From positions 310,001-374,000 of the forward strand of contig JABTUV010000004.1 of assembly GCA_015075175.1 (NCBI GenBank): a stretch of 64,000 nt of DNA, in the 5' to 3' direction. Positions 45,152-55,126 of the stretch are shown piece by piece. A program made the translations under genes and the position numbers. The notes beneath the pieces were generated by a model, which was not told the DNA's origin, did not search any database, and was given only the letters and a program-made list of their open reading frames with translations. The stretch is from a bacterium (GTDB taxonomy: Bacteria > Hinthialibacterota > Hinthialibacteria > H5-UNCL2). Every line of letters begins with the position of its first letter. Within the stretch, counting starts at the first letter, position 1.

Positions 45152-46282
45152 TTAGCCCACCTGCTTCTCGAAGGTAACGCGCGGATCGACGATGGTGTAG
45201 AGGATGTCGCTCATCAGGATGCCGAGAAGCACCAGGATCGAGGCCATCACGTTGATGGCCATGAGCGTGGTGTAATCCCGCGCCAGGACGGAGGTGAAAC
45301 CCAGCCGGCCCATGCCGGGGATGTTGAAAATATACTCGATGATGATGCTGCCGCCGATCAGCGCGGGCAGAAGCGAGGCCATCAGGGTGACGATGGGGAT
45401 CAGCGAGTTGCGCAGGGCGTGTTTGCCGATCACCAGGCTCTCAGGCAGGCCCTTGGCGCGCGCGGTGGTAATATAGTCCTGCCGCAGCACCTCCAACATG
45501 CCGGCGCGGGTCTGGCGCGAGAGATAGGCGAAGGAACCCAGCGTCATGCAGATGATGGGCAGGACCAGGTGCTGGGCGAAGTCCTTGGCGTAGGCCCAGT
45601 AATTGCCGGCGGACAGGAAGGCGTCGGCCTCCTCGCCGTGCAGGCCGGCGATGGGCAGAAGCTCGAGTTTTCCGCTGCCCTGCCCCACGTAGAGAATCAG
45701 CATGTAAGCGACCCAGAAACTGGGCAGGGAGTAGAGGATGAAGAGCAGCACAGTGATGACGCGCTCCTGCAGCGTGTCGCGCTTGACGGCGCTGAAGATG
45801 CCCAGCGGAATGGCCACGGAATAGGTGATGACCAGCGAGATGATGTTGAGAACGATGGAAATGGAAATGGCCTTGATGAGCGTCTGGAGCACGGGACGGC
45901 GGTCCTTCAGCGAGCGCTGGAAATTGAAGAGATTGAGATGCAGCTTGCCCACGTGCACCTCGACGGCTTCGTAGATGCGCACGTGGTCGTTCAGGAGCGA
46001 CCAGGCGTCCTCGGGAGGCGGTTCGTGTTCCTTCCACTCCCAGCTGAAGAGCAGGGTCAGCCACTTCCAGTAGCGCTTGGCGATTTCAACCGGGTCTTTG
46101 GAGTAGGTCTCGCCCATTTGTGCGCCGCGCATGGCCTCCTTGGTCAGGCCACGCTCGGCTTCGCCCGCCGAAAGCGCCAGCGGGTCGCCCGGCGCGATCG
46201 AGATCATCCCGTAGACGATCACCGTCACGCCCAGCAGCGTGGGAATCATCAGCAGCAGTCGTTTGACAATGTAGGTCCACAT
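45152..46282 (-). CDS. oppB: Oligopeptide ABC transporter permease OppB
   Basis: First membrane subunit, 376 aa. Start helix YIVKRLLLMIPTLLGVTVIV, then ISIAPGDPLALSAGEAERG (the family's A-P-G-D-P), a periplasmic insert of about 110 residues larger than usual, and helices NIISLVITYSVAIPLGIFSA and VITVLLFILYSLPSFWVAYM. EAA loop: YITTARAKGLPESLVIGKHA then LRNSLIPIVT, and IIEYIFNIPGMGRLG near the end. Starts 3 nt after the binding-protein gene stops; clearly one operon. Confidence 0.95.
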   Translation of the reverse strand: MWTYIVKRLLLMIPTLLGVTVIVYGMISIAPGDPLALSAGEAERGLTKEAMRGAQMGETYSKDPVEIAKRYWKWLTLLFSWEWKEHEPPPEDAWSLLNDHVRIYEAVEVHVGKLHLNLFNFQRSLKDRRPVLQTLIKAISISIVLNIISLVITYSVAIPLGIFSAVKRDTLQERVITVLLFILYSLPSFWVAYMLILYVGQGSGKLELLPIAGLHGEEADAFLSAGNYWAYAKDFAQHLVLPIICMTLGSFAYLSRQTRAGMLEVLRQDYITTARAKGLPESLVIGKHALRNSLIPIVTLMASLLPALIGGSIIIEYIFNIPGMGRLGFTSVLARDYTTLMAINVMASILVLLGILMSDILYTIVDPRVTFEKQVG

Positions 46283-46285
46283 GCC

Positions 46286-48614
46286 TCAGGTTCCGCTTTC
46301 GTGCCCCGCCAGCTCCCACTCCAGGAAATCGAGGCCCAGGTCGTACAGGCGCACGTTCTTGACCCGCTTGTTTAACACCCAGCGCCAGTTATGTCCAATC
46401 AGAAATGTATACGGCTGCTCCTCCCAGAGGATGCGGTGGAGCTGGCGGAAGAGCCGGGTGCGTTGCTCCTTGTCCAGTTCCTGGCGTGCCGCTTCCATCA
46501 TGCGGTCGGCGCGGGGGCTGGCGTAGCCGCCGAAGTTGAAGCCGTCCGCGCCCTGTGAGCTATGGAAAAACGTGTACGGGTCCGACTCCATGCCCACCAC
46601 CCAGCCGCCGCCCCCCGCGTCCCACTTCTTGTCGCGCAGCCACTCCAGCTTGAGCGCGCCCTCCACGCTTCGCGCCCGGCATACCACGCCTACCTTGGGG
46701 CCGTTGCGCAAAAACGAGAGCATCACCCAGCTGTTCTGCGCGTCGGGATCCGAGGTCAGGTACTCGAACACGAACTTCTCGCGCTGGTTGCCGTCCCGGT
46801 CCAGCGGTTCATCCGAGATGATCCCGTCGCCGTTCAGGTCCTTGTCACGGACGCCGTCGCCGTCGCTGTCCTTCCAGCCCGCCTCGTCCAGAAGCGCCTT
46901 GGCCTTCTCGACGTTGTACTCGTATCGCGGCAGCTCGGCGTCGTATCCCGGCTCCTTGTAAAAGTAAGGCCCGGTCACGATGGGAAAAAGCCCCAGGAGA
47001 ATGTTGTCCACGGCTGCCCGCGTGTCGATCAGGTGCGACATGGCCTGACGGCAACGCGGGTCGGAGAAGAAGGAACGCCGGCAGTTGTAGCCCACGTATT
47101 CGTAACCCGGCCGATCGTAGGAGAGCTTGTAGAAATGCCGGTCGAACTGCTCGCCGACCGATTTTTGTGTATACGTCCACACGCCCACCGAGCCCATCGC
47201 GTCGATGTCGCCCTTGCGAAACACCTGGTAGGCGACCACCACGTCGGAGATGATCTTGAAGTCCACCCGCTGGATGCTGGGAGCGAGCTCGCCCCAGTAG
47301 TCCTCCCAGCGTTCCACCACGATGGAGGTGTTGCGGTCCCACTTGACGAACTTGTAGGGCCCCACCCCCAGCGGCACGTCGCGCTTGGGATGCTCGGTCA
47401 GCTTCCTGCCCGTGTCGTAATAATGCTCGGCTACCAGGCGCAGGTAGCCGGCGTTTTCCAGGTTGGCGTAGTTCTTGCGCGGGAAGTGAAACTTGACGGT
47501 GAAGGCGTCCAGTTTCTCGACCTGCACGTCGTCCAGGATCGCCAGCGCGAGGTACAGCGACTCGGGCAGGGGCTGGGAAGGTGAGAGGGCGAACAGCTCG
47601 CGCAGGTTGATCATCGCCTCGGCGCAGGGGGTCGCGGGGGGAAGATTTCTCCCTTGGGTAGAATTGACAAACGACGGCGTCGAAATGACAGACGACGGCG
47701 TCGAAATGACAGACGAGGGCGTCGAAATGACAGAGGAGGGCGGCGCATTGACAAGGGAAGGGGCGAAATGCCAGGAGCGACGGCGAAGGTGGCCGACTTG
47801 ATCCAGGCTTCCCCGGTTGCGTGCCAGCCGGTGGAGCGGGATAGAGATTGCCGTCGTCCACGAGAAAGTAGGCGTCCCACTGCGCGACGAGAGGTCAAGG
47901 GCCATAGGCGACCGAGTCGCCCGGCTGGCGGGCGACAAAGACGGCCAGGTCGTGCCGGGCCGATTGCAGGCCCCAGAGGTAAAGGAAATCCCCCCAGACC
48001 GCCGCGCCCAGGGCGGTCTGCGTGCCCGAAAGCAGGACCGCCGCTTCCGGCTCGGGCGCGCCGTCCAGAACTGGCGCCGACGAGAGCGAGGGCAGGCCCG
48101 ACAGTTCCAACCGCAGATACTCGTGAGCCTCCAGTTTGCCGTCGCCGTCGTCCGCCGGCAGGCTCTCGGTCAGCGCGAACTCCATGTAGTCCGAGCGCGC
48201 ATGGCCCGCCGGCACTTCGGGATTCATGCAGGTTGCGAACGAGTAGAGCACGTCGTCCGCATCGAAGCGCTCGCCGTCGTGCCACCGCACGTCCGTACGT
48301 AGGGGAAACGTGTAGTCCAGCCCGTCTTCCGAAATCGTCCAGCCCTTCACCAGCCGGGGAATGTTCTCGTTCTTCTCCATGTCCCAGTCGAGAAGATAGT
48401 GGTGCACGTACTCCAGCACATAAGCGGCATTGACGCTGGTGCGCAGGATGGGGTTGAGATAATCGGGATCGGCGGCAAGCCAGCGGCGCAGGGTGTTGTC
48501 GTTTCGGGGCACGAAGGGGTCGAGATCCCGGTTCTTCACCCAGTGCGCCAAGAGCGCCGCGAACGCCGCCAGGACGGTCAGGGGAAGCAGGTAGGGAATG
48601 GAGTGTAGCCGCAT
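46286..48614 (-). CDS. Membrane-anchored peptide-binding protein, family 5, copy 1 (repeat insertion, frameshifts)
   Basis: Periplasmic substrate-binding subunit for the Opp importer. ATG 48614; N-terminal helix PYLLPLTVLAAFAALLAHWV without a lipobox, so it is held by a transmembrane anchor. SBP_bac_5 text: NTLRRWLAADPDYLNPILRT, VKGWTISEDGLDYTFPLRTD + VRWHDGERFDADDV, KFHFPRKNYANLENAGYLRL, GVGPYKFVKWDRNTSIVVER + W, and SDPRCRQAMSHLIDT. An Asp-rich loop DSDGDGVRDKDLNGDGIISD resembles calcium-binding repeats. Between KSATFAVA and INLRELFAL, seven residues apart in the copy-2 paralogue, lies about 150 bp of R1 and 21-bp tandem DNA translated as S-S-V-I-S-T-P repeats. Frame changes occur near 47895 and 47780. 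Confidence 0.88.
47641..47775. repeat. R1 arm with 21-bp tandem units inside the binding-protein gene
   Basis: GATTTCTCCCTTGGGTAGAA + TTGACA (one R1 arm, 47645-47668), then about three units built on CGACGGCGTCGAAATGACAG (from 47672, 21-bp period), then degenerate units to 47775 (GGCGGCGCATTGACAAGGGA). On the minus strand each unit adds seven codons. Confidence 0.85.
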
Positions 48615-48794
48615 CGTCACCACGCGCGCCGGGGCATGTACTTCAAGCAGGGCAATCTAGTGGCGGCGGCGGGAAGCGTCAAGCCCAACCGGACACGCCG
48701 CCCCTCCCAACGAGCGTGCGCTCGTCCAATGTCCTATAGGGTCGTATTGGTCGTAATCGTCTTATCCGTCCGAGCTATCCCCCCAGCCCGCTGG
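48615..48794. repeat. Intergenic gap with R7/R8 words
   Basis: GTCCTATAGGGTCGTATTGG and TCGTAATCGTCTTATCC (48730-48768), then CCCCCCAGCCCGCTGGTC. No gene. It separates the two peptide-binding protein genes. Confidence 0.5.
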
Positions 48795-50991
48795 TCAAGG
48801 CGCGAGTTGCTCGTGCCCCTCCAACTCCCACTCGAGGAAGTCGAATCCCAGGTTGTAAACGTTTACGTTCTTGACCCGGCGGTTGAGGACCCACGGGTTG
48901 CTGTTACCGATCATGAACGTGTAGGGTTGCAGCCGGTAAAGGGTGCGGTGGATTTCCTGGAACATCTCCGTGCGCTTGGGCTTGTCCAGCTCGCGTCGCG
49001 CCTCCTCGATCATCTTGTCCACGGACGGATCGCTGAAGCCGATGCGGTTGAAGCCGTCGGCGATCTGCGAAGAGTGAAAAAGGTCATAGGGATCGGCCTC
49101 GAAGCCGAAAACCCATCCCGAGTAGGAGGCGTCGAAGTTGGACTCGCGCGTCCATTGCAGGAACAGCGCCCACTCGATCATGCGCGCGTTGCAGATGATG
49201 CCCACCTTGGGGCAGTTCTGGAGGAGCGAGAGCATGACGGGACTGTTGGGCGTGTCGGGATTGGCCGTGATGATGAAGTCAAAAATGAACTTCTCGCGCA
49301 GGTTGGGATCACCGCCGAGCGGTCCGTCGCTGATGATCCCATCGCCGTCCAGATCCTTTTCGCGCACGCCGTCGCCGTCGCGATCCAGCCAACCGGCTTC
49401 GCCCAGAAGCCGGCTGGCTTCCTCGATGTTGTACTCGTAAACCGGCAGGGACGAGTCGTAGGCCGGCTCCTTGTAATAGAACGGCCCGGTCACCGGCTTC
49501 AGAATGCCCATGCCCACGTGCGCGCAGATGGCGGACGCATCTACCAGGTGCGACATGGCCTGGCGGCAGCGATAATCGGAGAAGAACGAGCGGCGGCAGT
49601 TCCAGCCGATGTAGCCGTAGCCCGGCCGGTCAAATACCAGTTTGTAAAAGTGCTGGTCGAAATTCTCGCCGCGCGACTTCATGGCGTAGGTCCACGTGCC
49701 CACGTCCATGGCGTCGATGTCGCCCTTCTTGAACACCTGGTAGGCGACGACCGCGTCGGAGATGATCTTGAACTCGACGCGCTGAATGGCGGGTCCGCCG
49801 CCCCAGTAGTCGTTCCAGCGTTCCACCACGATCTGGGAGTTGCGATCCCGCCTTGACGAACTTGTACGGCCCCCACGCCGACGAGAGATCGTCGCGGCGC
49901 GGATGCACGTCCAGCTTGACGCCGTCGTCATAAATGTGTTTGGGGATCAAGCGCAGGCTCCCCGCCGCGTCCAGGTTGACGTAGACCTTCTGCGGAAAGT
50001 GAAACCTGACCGTGTACTGATCCAATTTTTCCAGCTGCGCGTCGTCCACGATGGCGGCGATCACGGCGACGGTCGCAGGTGCGACCTCGCCGGCGTCCAG
50101 CGCAAACAGTTGGCGCAGATCGACGATACACTCCACTTCGGAAGCGGAGGCGGCGAAGGTCGCGGACTTGACCCGATCGGGGGAGGCGGCCAGCCAGCCG
50201 GAGCGGGCGGGAAAGGTGTTGCCGTCGTCCAGAAGAAACAGCGCGTCCCAACCTGCCACGAAGGTGGAAGGCCCGTAGCGTCGGGGCTCGCCGGGCCGGC
50301 GCGCGACGAAGATGGCGGTATCGTGCCGGGCCACGACCGGCGCGGAAAGGTAGAGCCGGTCGCCCAGCCGCGCGGCGCGGAGGGCGCCGCGCGTCGTCTC
50401 CGCAACCGTCGCCGCCGCGCTCTCGCCCACGCCGTCCCAGCCGGGTTCGCCCGGCAGACTCGGCAGCTCCGCCAGCGTCACGACCTGGTACTCCTCGGCG
50501 GCGATGTCGCCCTCCGCGCTGCCGGCGGGAATCGTGTCCCGCACCACCATGTCCATGTAGCCGGAGCGCGCGTGCCCCACCCGCAGGTCGGGATTCATGC
50601 TGGTCTGGAAGGAGAACATCACGTCGTCGGCGTTGAAGGGCACGCCGTCGTGCCAGCGCACGTCCCGCCGCAGGTGCAGCGTGTAGTCCAGCCCATCTTC
50701 GGAAATCTCCCAGCGGCTGGCCAGGAGCGGTTTGTAGTCGTCCTTGGCCATGTCCCATTCGATCAGGTAGTGGTGCGTATACTCCAGCACCCAGGAGGCG
50801 TAAACATCCGTCCGCAGGATGGGATTCAGATAATCGGAATCGTTGGCCAGCCAGCGCCGCAGCGTGTTGTCGGTACGAACGTGAAACTCGCTGCTGCGAC
50901 TTCGATAGACCCAATAGCCGACGCCGCCCGTCAGTGCCAGGAGCGCCAGGAGCGAGAGGATGGAACCCAGGTAGCGTTGAACGAATCTCAC
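48795..50991 (-). CDS. Membrane-anchored peptide-binding protein, family 5, copy 2 (frameshifted)
   Basis: Paralogue of the 46-48.6 kb gene and first gene of the Opp cluster. GTG 50991 gives RFVQRYLGSILSLLALLALT, which aligns with the start of copy 1; the open frame upstream to 51063 is ignored. Blocks: NTLRRWLANDSDYLNPILRT, VRWHDGVPFNADDVMFSFQT, KSATFAASASEVECIVDLRQ (the uninterrupted version of the copy-1 insertion site), GYGYIGWNCRRSFFSDYRCR, an Asp-rich DRDGDGVREKDLDGDGIISD loop, and FDFLEWELEGHEQLAP. One base error near 49851 changes frame between YKFVK and DRNSQIVVERW. No lipobox. Confidence 0.9.
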
Positions 50992-51105
50992 GCGGGCAGT
51001 TAGCTCCTCAAAGGGATGGACAACGTGAGCGGTCAATGTAGGGGCAGTGAGGAAAGGCGTCAAGTGTGGGGTGGGTTCCGCGCCTGACGATCACGCGGGC
51101 GCGTC

Positions 51106-51181
51106 TGGTGGAGCAAGGGGGGATCGAACCCCCGACCTACGGCTTGCAAAGCCGTCGCTCTCCCAGCTGAGCTATTGCCCC
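51106..51181 (-). tRNA. tRNA-Ala(TGC)
   Basis: Minus-strand cloverleaf: acceptor GGGGCAA/TTGCTCC (one G-U), D arm AGCTCAGCTGGGAGAGC, anticodon loop CTTTGCAAG giving TGC, T arm GGGGGTTCGATCCCCC, discriminator A and encoded CCA. Confidence 0.98.
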
Positions 51182-51192
51182 ACGATTCTCGC

Positions 51193-51222
51193 ACTATAAG
51201 CCAGGAGCCGCGTCCAAAGCAA
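51193..51222 (-). promoter_or_regulatory. Promoter of tRNA-Ala
   Basis: Minus strand TTGCTT (51222-51217), 18-bp spacer, TATAGT (51198-51193), 11 bases before the tRNA. Same TTGCTT -35 as the tRNA-Pro promoter. Confidence 0.7.
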
Positions 51223-51237
51223 GTCCTTTGAGAACGG

Positions 51238-51265
51238 CGTCCCATAGGTCCCATGGGTCCTATTC
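51238..51265. repeat. R7 copy containing the CoA-disulfide reductase stop
   Basis: CCCATAGGTCCCATGGGTCC then TATTC. The TAG stop of the minus-strand gene (51262-51260) is the complement of its CTA. Confidence 0.7.
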
Positions 51266-52930
51266 ATTCCGGAGCGGCAGCATCAGGTAGCTGGCAAACC
51301 CGCCGGAGAGGTTGCGCGCGGACAGTCCCGCCTCGCGCAAGAGGCGGGTAGCCAGGTGCGAGCGCGCGCCCACCCCGCAGTGCACGCGGATGTCGCGCCC
51401 GCGCGGCAGCTCGGACAGCCGCTCGGCCAGCTCATCCAGCGGAATGTTGACCGAACCCGGGACATGCCCCCGCTCGACTTCGCCGGGCGTGCGCACGTCC
51501 AGGATCAGCGCACCGTCGCGCGGTTCGTCCCAATGCGCCAGCGGCGCCAATCCGCGCAGATGGTTGACGGCGATGAATCCCGCGATATTCACCGGGTCCT
51601 TGGCCGAGCCGTACTGCGGCGCGTAACACAGCTCGGCTTCTTCCAGATCGTACACCGTGGCGCGTTTCTGCAGCGCCAGCGCGATTACGTCGATGCGCTT
51701 CTCCACCCCCACGTGTCCCACCGCCTGCGCGCCCAGGATGGTTCCGTCGGAGGGATCGAACAAGAGCTTGAGATGGATCGTGCGGGCGCCGGGATAGTAA
51801 CCCGCATGGTGCGCCTGATGCACGTACACTTTCTCGTACTTGCGACCCAGCCGGGCCAGCGTCTTCTCGCCGGCGCCCGTCGACGCAATTGTTAGTTCGA
51901 AACAGCCGACTACCGCCGTGCCCTGGCTGCCGCGATAGGTTCGAGTATTCCCGAAGACGATGTTATCGGCTACCAGCCGTCCCTGACGATTGGCGGGACC
52001 CGCCAACGGACACAGCGTCCACTCGCCCGTCACCCAGTCGCGCACTTCGACCGCGTCCCCCACCGCATAGATGCCCGGCGCCGCTTGCATGTACTCGTCC
52101 ACGCGGATGCCGCCGCGTTCGCCGAGTGAAAGCCCGGCCGCCCGCGCCAGCGCCGTCTCGGGACGCACGCCGATGGACAGGATCACAAGCTCTGCGGGCA
52201 GCTCCTCGCCCTTTTCCGTGCACACCACGAGACCGCCATGCTCGCCGGCGCGAAAACCGCCGACCCCGTCGCCCAGCCGCAGGTCTACTCCCTTCTCAAA
52301 CAGGTGGTGGTGGACGGGGGTCATCATCTCGGGGTCCATCGGCGGCATGACCTGGGGAAGTTTCTCGACCAGCGCGACAGAGAGGCCGCGATGGCGGAGG
52401 TTTTCCACCATCTCCAGGCCGATGAAGCCTCCCCCCACGACCACGGCGCGACGGGCATGGCGCTGCTTGATCCAGGCGGTAATGGCGTCCACGTCGGGGA
52501 TGGTGCGCACGCTGAAGATGCCGGGCAGGTCGATGCCGGGCAGGGGTGGACGAATCGGCGCCGCACCGGGAGAAAGCACCAGCGCGTCGTAGCGTTCTTC
52601 GTAACACTCGCCGGACTCCAGATTGCGTATGGCGACGACCCGCCGCTCGCGGTCGATCCCGACGGCCTCGTGGCGCGTGCGCAGGTCGATGCGAAAGCGC
52701 TCACGCAACACTTCAGGCGGGGTCACGAGCAGGCGGTCGCGTTCGGCGATCACCCCTCCGACGTAATAGGGCAGCCCGCAGTTGGCAAACGACGCATACG
52801 GGCCGCGCTCCAAGAGGATGATTTCGGTACTGGGCGAAAGCCGCCGCAGGCGCGCCGCGCACGACGCGCCGCCCGCCACGCCGCCCACGATGACGACTCG
52901 CTGGTTCGTGCGAAAGTGTTTGGGGTTCAT
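51260..52930 (-). CDS. CoA-disulfide reductase with C-terminal rhodanese domain
   Basis: FAD/NAD(P)H flavoprotein of the CoADR-RHD class, reducing CoA disulfide, per- and polysulfides, 556 aa. VVIVGGVAGGASCAARLRR (FAD), ERGPYASFANCGLPYYVGG with single redox Cys51, ARRAVVVGGGFIGLEMVENL (NAD(P)), GIYAVGDAVEVRDWVTGEW (second FAD site), dimerisation domain to about 455, then rhodanese with ILDVRTPGEVERGHVPGSVN and loop HCGVGARS (Cys518, C-x-x-G-x-R). ATG 52930 overlaps the DUF6132 stop (ATGA). Linked sulfur chemistry is likely; nitrite- or NADH-oxidase activity is possible but less so because of the rhodanese fusion. Confidence 0.95.
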   Translation of the reverse strand: MNPKHFRTNQRVVIVGGVAGGASCAARLRRLSPSTEIILLERGPYASFANCGLPYYVGGVIAERDRLLVTPPEVLRERFRIDLRTRHEAVGIDRERRVVAIRNLESGECYEERYDALVLSPGAAPIRPPLPGIDLPGIFSVRTIPDVDAITAWIKQRHARRAVVVGGGFIGLEMVENLRHRGLSVALVEKLPQVMPPMDPEMMTPVHHHLFEKGVDLRLGDGVGGFRAGEHGGLVVCTEKGEELPAELVILSIGVRPETALARAAGLSLGERGGIRVDEYMQAAPGIYAVGDAVEVRDWVTGEWTLCPLAGPANRQGRLVADNIVFGNTRTYRGSQGTAVVGCFELTIASTGAGEKTLARLGRKYEKVYVHQAHHAGYYPGARTIHLKLLFDPSDGTILGAQAVGHVGVEKRIDVIALALQKRATVYDLEEAELCYAPQYGSAKDPVNIAGFIAVNHLRGLAPLAHWDEPRDGALILDVRTPGEVERGHVPGSVNIPLDELAERLSELPRGRDIRVHCGVGARSHLATRLLREAGLSARNLSGGFASYLMLPLRNE

Positions 52931-53091
52931 ATCGTTGAAGCGATCAGACCCCCAATGAACGCCCCGTACACGCCGCCGATCCACGGGTTGGAGGTCAGCG
53001 GGCACGCACCGGTCGTGCACGATCCGGCATAACCCATCACCGCCCCGGCCAACCCACCAATGATGACTCCAATAATCACCTTAATAAACAT
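52927..53091 (-). CDS. DUF6132-type small membrane protein
   Basis: 54-aa protein, too short for most gene callers. It reads MFIKVIIGVIIGGLAGAVMG, then YAGSCTTGACPLTSNPWIGG, then VYGAFIGGLIASTI: two glycine-rich transmembrane helices around a Cys-(x4)-Cys-P-x-T-S-N-P-W loop, the DUF6132 signature. ATG 53091 follows GGAGGAAGAAGTC. It overlaps the CoA-disulfide reductase start, so the pair is translationally coupled. The two loop cysteines facing one side suggest sulfur or redox chemistry together with that enzyme (inference). Confidence 0.85.
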   Translation of the reverse strand: MFIKVIIGVIIGGLAGAVMGYAGSCTTGACPLTSNPWIGGVYGAFIGGLIASTI

Positions 53092-53221
53092 GACTTCTTC
53101 CTCCGCTCCGTTACTTCCTTGGGCGCCACCCTTTTATACTCAAAAGGGTGCGTGCCACGCAGCCGCCCAACTTCTGCATCGGCGGCAGGATGCCGCCGAG
53201 ACCGGCGACCCCTGGTCGCCG
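53092..53221 (-). promoter_or_regulatory. Hairpin over a -10 upstream of the DUF6132 operon
   Basis: Perfect 9-bp inverted repeat CACCCTTTT (53127-53135) / AAAAGGGTG (53142-53150). On the minus strand it encloses TATAAA, a -10 candidate. An R6-like word (CGGCGGCAGGATGCCGCCGA) follows at 53174-53193. Confidence 0.5.
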
Positions 53222-53680
53222 TTACGGACGCGACAGCCGCTTCTCAAGTAACGCAATTTCCATGGGAAGCGTCTTGAGCATTTGCTGGGCGCGGCGGCGC
53301 ACGTCCTCGTAGGCGTAGCGGCCGCGGCCCAGCATGATCGCCAACCGCTCGCGTTCCAATTGTTCCAGCACCCGGCGGCGGTTCGCCAGCCGCTCCTCCA
53401 GCGTCCCCCGCGCCTCCTCTGTCATTTCCAGCGGCGGCTCCTGCGCCTTGCGCGCCTCTATCGCGCCCGCAATCACCATCGCCCGCGCCAGGTGGTAGCT
53501 GAATTCGAAGTCTTTGGTCGTGGGTCTTGGCGGCAGGACCGCCTCGACGCCGTCGGCCTTGACCCGCTCGCGCAACTTGTCCAGGGCGTCCATCTCCCCC
53601 ACGCGCGACAGAAGGCGCGGCGTCTCGTGCCCGATGGCGCGCGCCAGGTCGTCGATGAGTTGCCGGCGGCTCTTTTTCAT
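53222..53680 (-). CDS. Charged helical hypothetical protein
   Basis: 152 aa, soluble, very rich in Arg, Glu and Leu; I do not recognise a family. N-terminal KKSRRQLIDDLARAIGHETP, a middle FEFSYHLARAMVIAGAIEAR, and a C-terminal long amphipathic stretch (TLEERLANRRRVLEQLERER ... QQMLKTLPMEIALLEKRL) likely to form a coiled coil. The start at 53680 overlaps the end of the upstream membrane-protein gene by 4 nt, so they are co-transcribed. Could be a cytosolic partner of that protein. Confidence 0.7.
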   Translation of the reverse strand: MKKSRRQLIDDLARAIGHETPRLLSRVGEMDALDKLRERVKADGVEAVLPPRPTTKDFEFSYHLARAMVIAGAIEARKAQEPPLEMTEEARGTLEERLANRRRVLEQLERERLAIMLGRGRYAYEDVRRRAQQMLKTLPMEIALLEKRLSRP

Positions 53681-55126
53681 GTCGCCTGATTATCCCCCGA
53701 AGCGGACGGCGGATCAATCCTCCATCGCGCCTTCCAGCCCCACAGCGCCAGCACCGCCAGGCAGGTCGCCAGCGACACCCCCAGCGACACGCGCACCACG
53801 GCGACGTAAAGCGGGTCCGGTCGCACCACGATCCAGTTCTGCAGGTCCACCCCGTTCTTTCGGATGTATTCATCGATGATGTTGATCGGGCGCCACAGGT
53901 TCGTGTGGTCCCAGAGCGTGGTGGTGGTCTGGACTACCGCCGCCCAGAGAAAGACTTTCGCCATGAGCGGCAGCCGCCGCGTGTACCAGCTGCGCTCCAG
54001 ACCGACGGCGGCGTAAAGTATCGTGAACAAGAACGGAAGCAGAAAGAAGCGAGTGGCGACGCGCTCCGTGCCGGCGAACGGAATCGGCAGGAACCGCGTG
54101 ACAGCCAGAAAGTAGTCAAACGACAGGACGGCCATGATCGCCAGCGGAATATCCAGCGCGGCGAGGCGCCAGCCGCCCCGCTCCGCCTCGGGCGAGAGCC
54201 GTCGGATGATCCCGAAATACAAGAGAAAGGCGAAGCCGACGCCGCCCACGTAATGGTTGAACTCCGCCCACGGCTGCTTGCCGAAAATCCCACCCACGTA
54301 GGGATGCGTGTAGTCATAGGGGACCACCATCCCCTCCAGCCACTCCCAGACCGTGGTGAAGCCGGTGATGTAGTCGTGCTCTTTCCTGTAGAGCGTCACG
54401 AGGGTCGGCCAGAAGCGGCAGGCGCACATGACGAAACTCGTGGGAATCGCCAGCGCCGCCGTGCGCCGGAAGGGCGGGTTCCAGACGGCGGCCAGCGCCA
54501 AAAGGATGACGCACAGAATGTAGCCGTGGAAAAAACCCTGCAAGTCGATAAGAAAGAGAAGGAGCGACAAGGGCATCCAGAGATGGCGGAGACTCGGCTC
54601 CTCCAGCGCCTTCAGGACGAACCACATGAAGAGCGGCAGGAAGAAATAGCCCGTCCAGATGGCGTGCCCGATGCCCAGGTGTGCGGCGATGTGCCCGTTG
54701 AAGTTGAAGAGCACGAAAAACATGGTGAAGGGCAAGAGTGACAGCCGGTAGCGTTCTCGCAAGGCCTGACAGCCCAGAAACCCCACGCTGTAGGCCAGGA
54801 GCGTGTTGATGAGCACGAAGGTGGGCAGCTCGACCCAGCGCATGACGAGAATCTGCGGCGACAGGATCACCTCGGGATTGGCCAGCAGCCGGTCGGTGTT
54901 GTGAATCTCTTTGGCGCTGTGATACGGAATGCGGCCTTCGCGCAGTCCCTGCTGGAGCGGTGAGTAATAACGAAACCCTTGCCCCAGTCGTACATGGTGC
55001 AAAACGAATCGGCGCTGCCCAAATTGAAAAACAGCGCCCAGTGGACGTAACCCAGGCAATAGAGGGCGATGAGAAAGAGGTAGACGGACCAGCGGCGCGG
55101 GAGGGCGCGCAGCTCGCGTCCGTCAT
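53677..55126 (-). CDS. Polytopic membrane protein (GT-C-like), frameshifted N-terminus
   Basis: About 480 aa with ten or more transmembrane helices (WSVYLFLIALYCLGYVHWAL, WVELPTFVLINTLLAYSVGF, LLLFLIDLQGFFHGYILCVI, FLLPFLFTILYAAVGLERSW). An early extracytoplasmic loop YSPLQQGLREGRIPYHSAKE resembles GT-C mannosyltransferase/YfhO-type proteins, but no catalytic D-E pair is obvious. ATG 55126 overlaps the response-regulator stop (ATGA), fixing the start. The frame changes near 55095 and 54975 must be repaired to reach the long frame. No lipid-sugar neighbour supports a specific role. Confidence 0.72.

Noticed and set aside
49300-49420. Dockerin module in the peptide-binding proteins
   Set aside because: The D-x-D-G-D-G stretch is an internal loop of family 5 binding proteins, not a terminal paired EF-hand.
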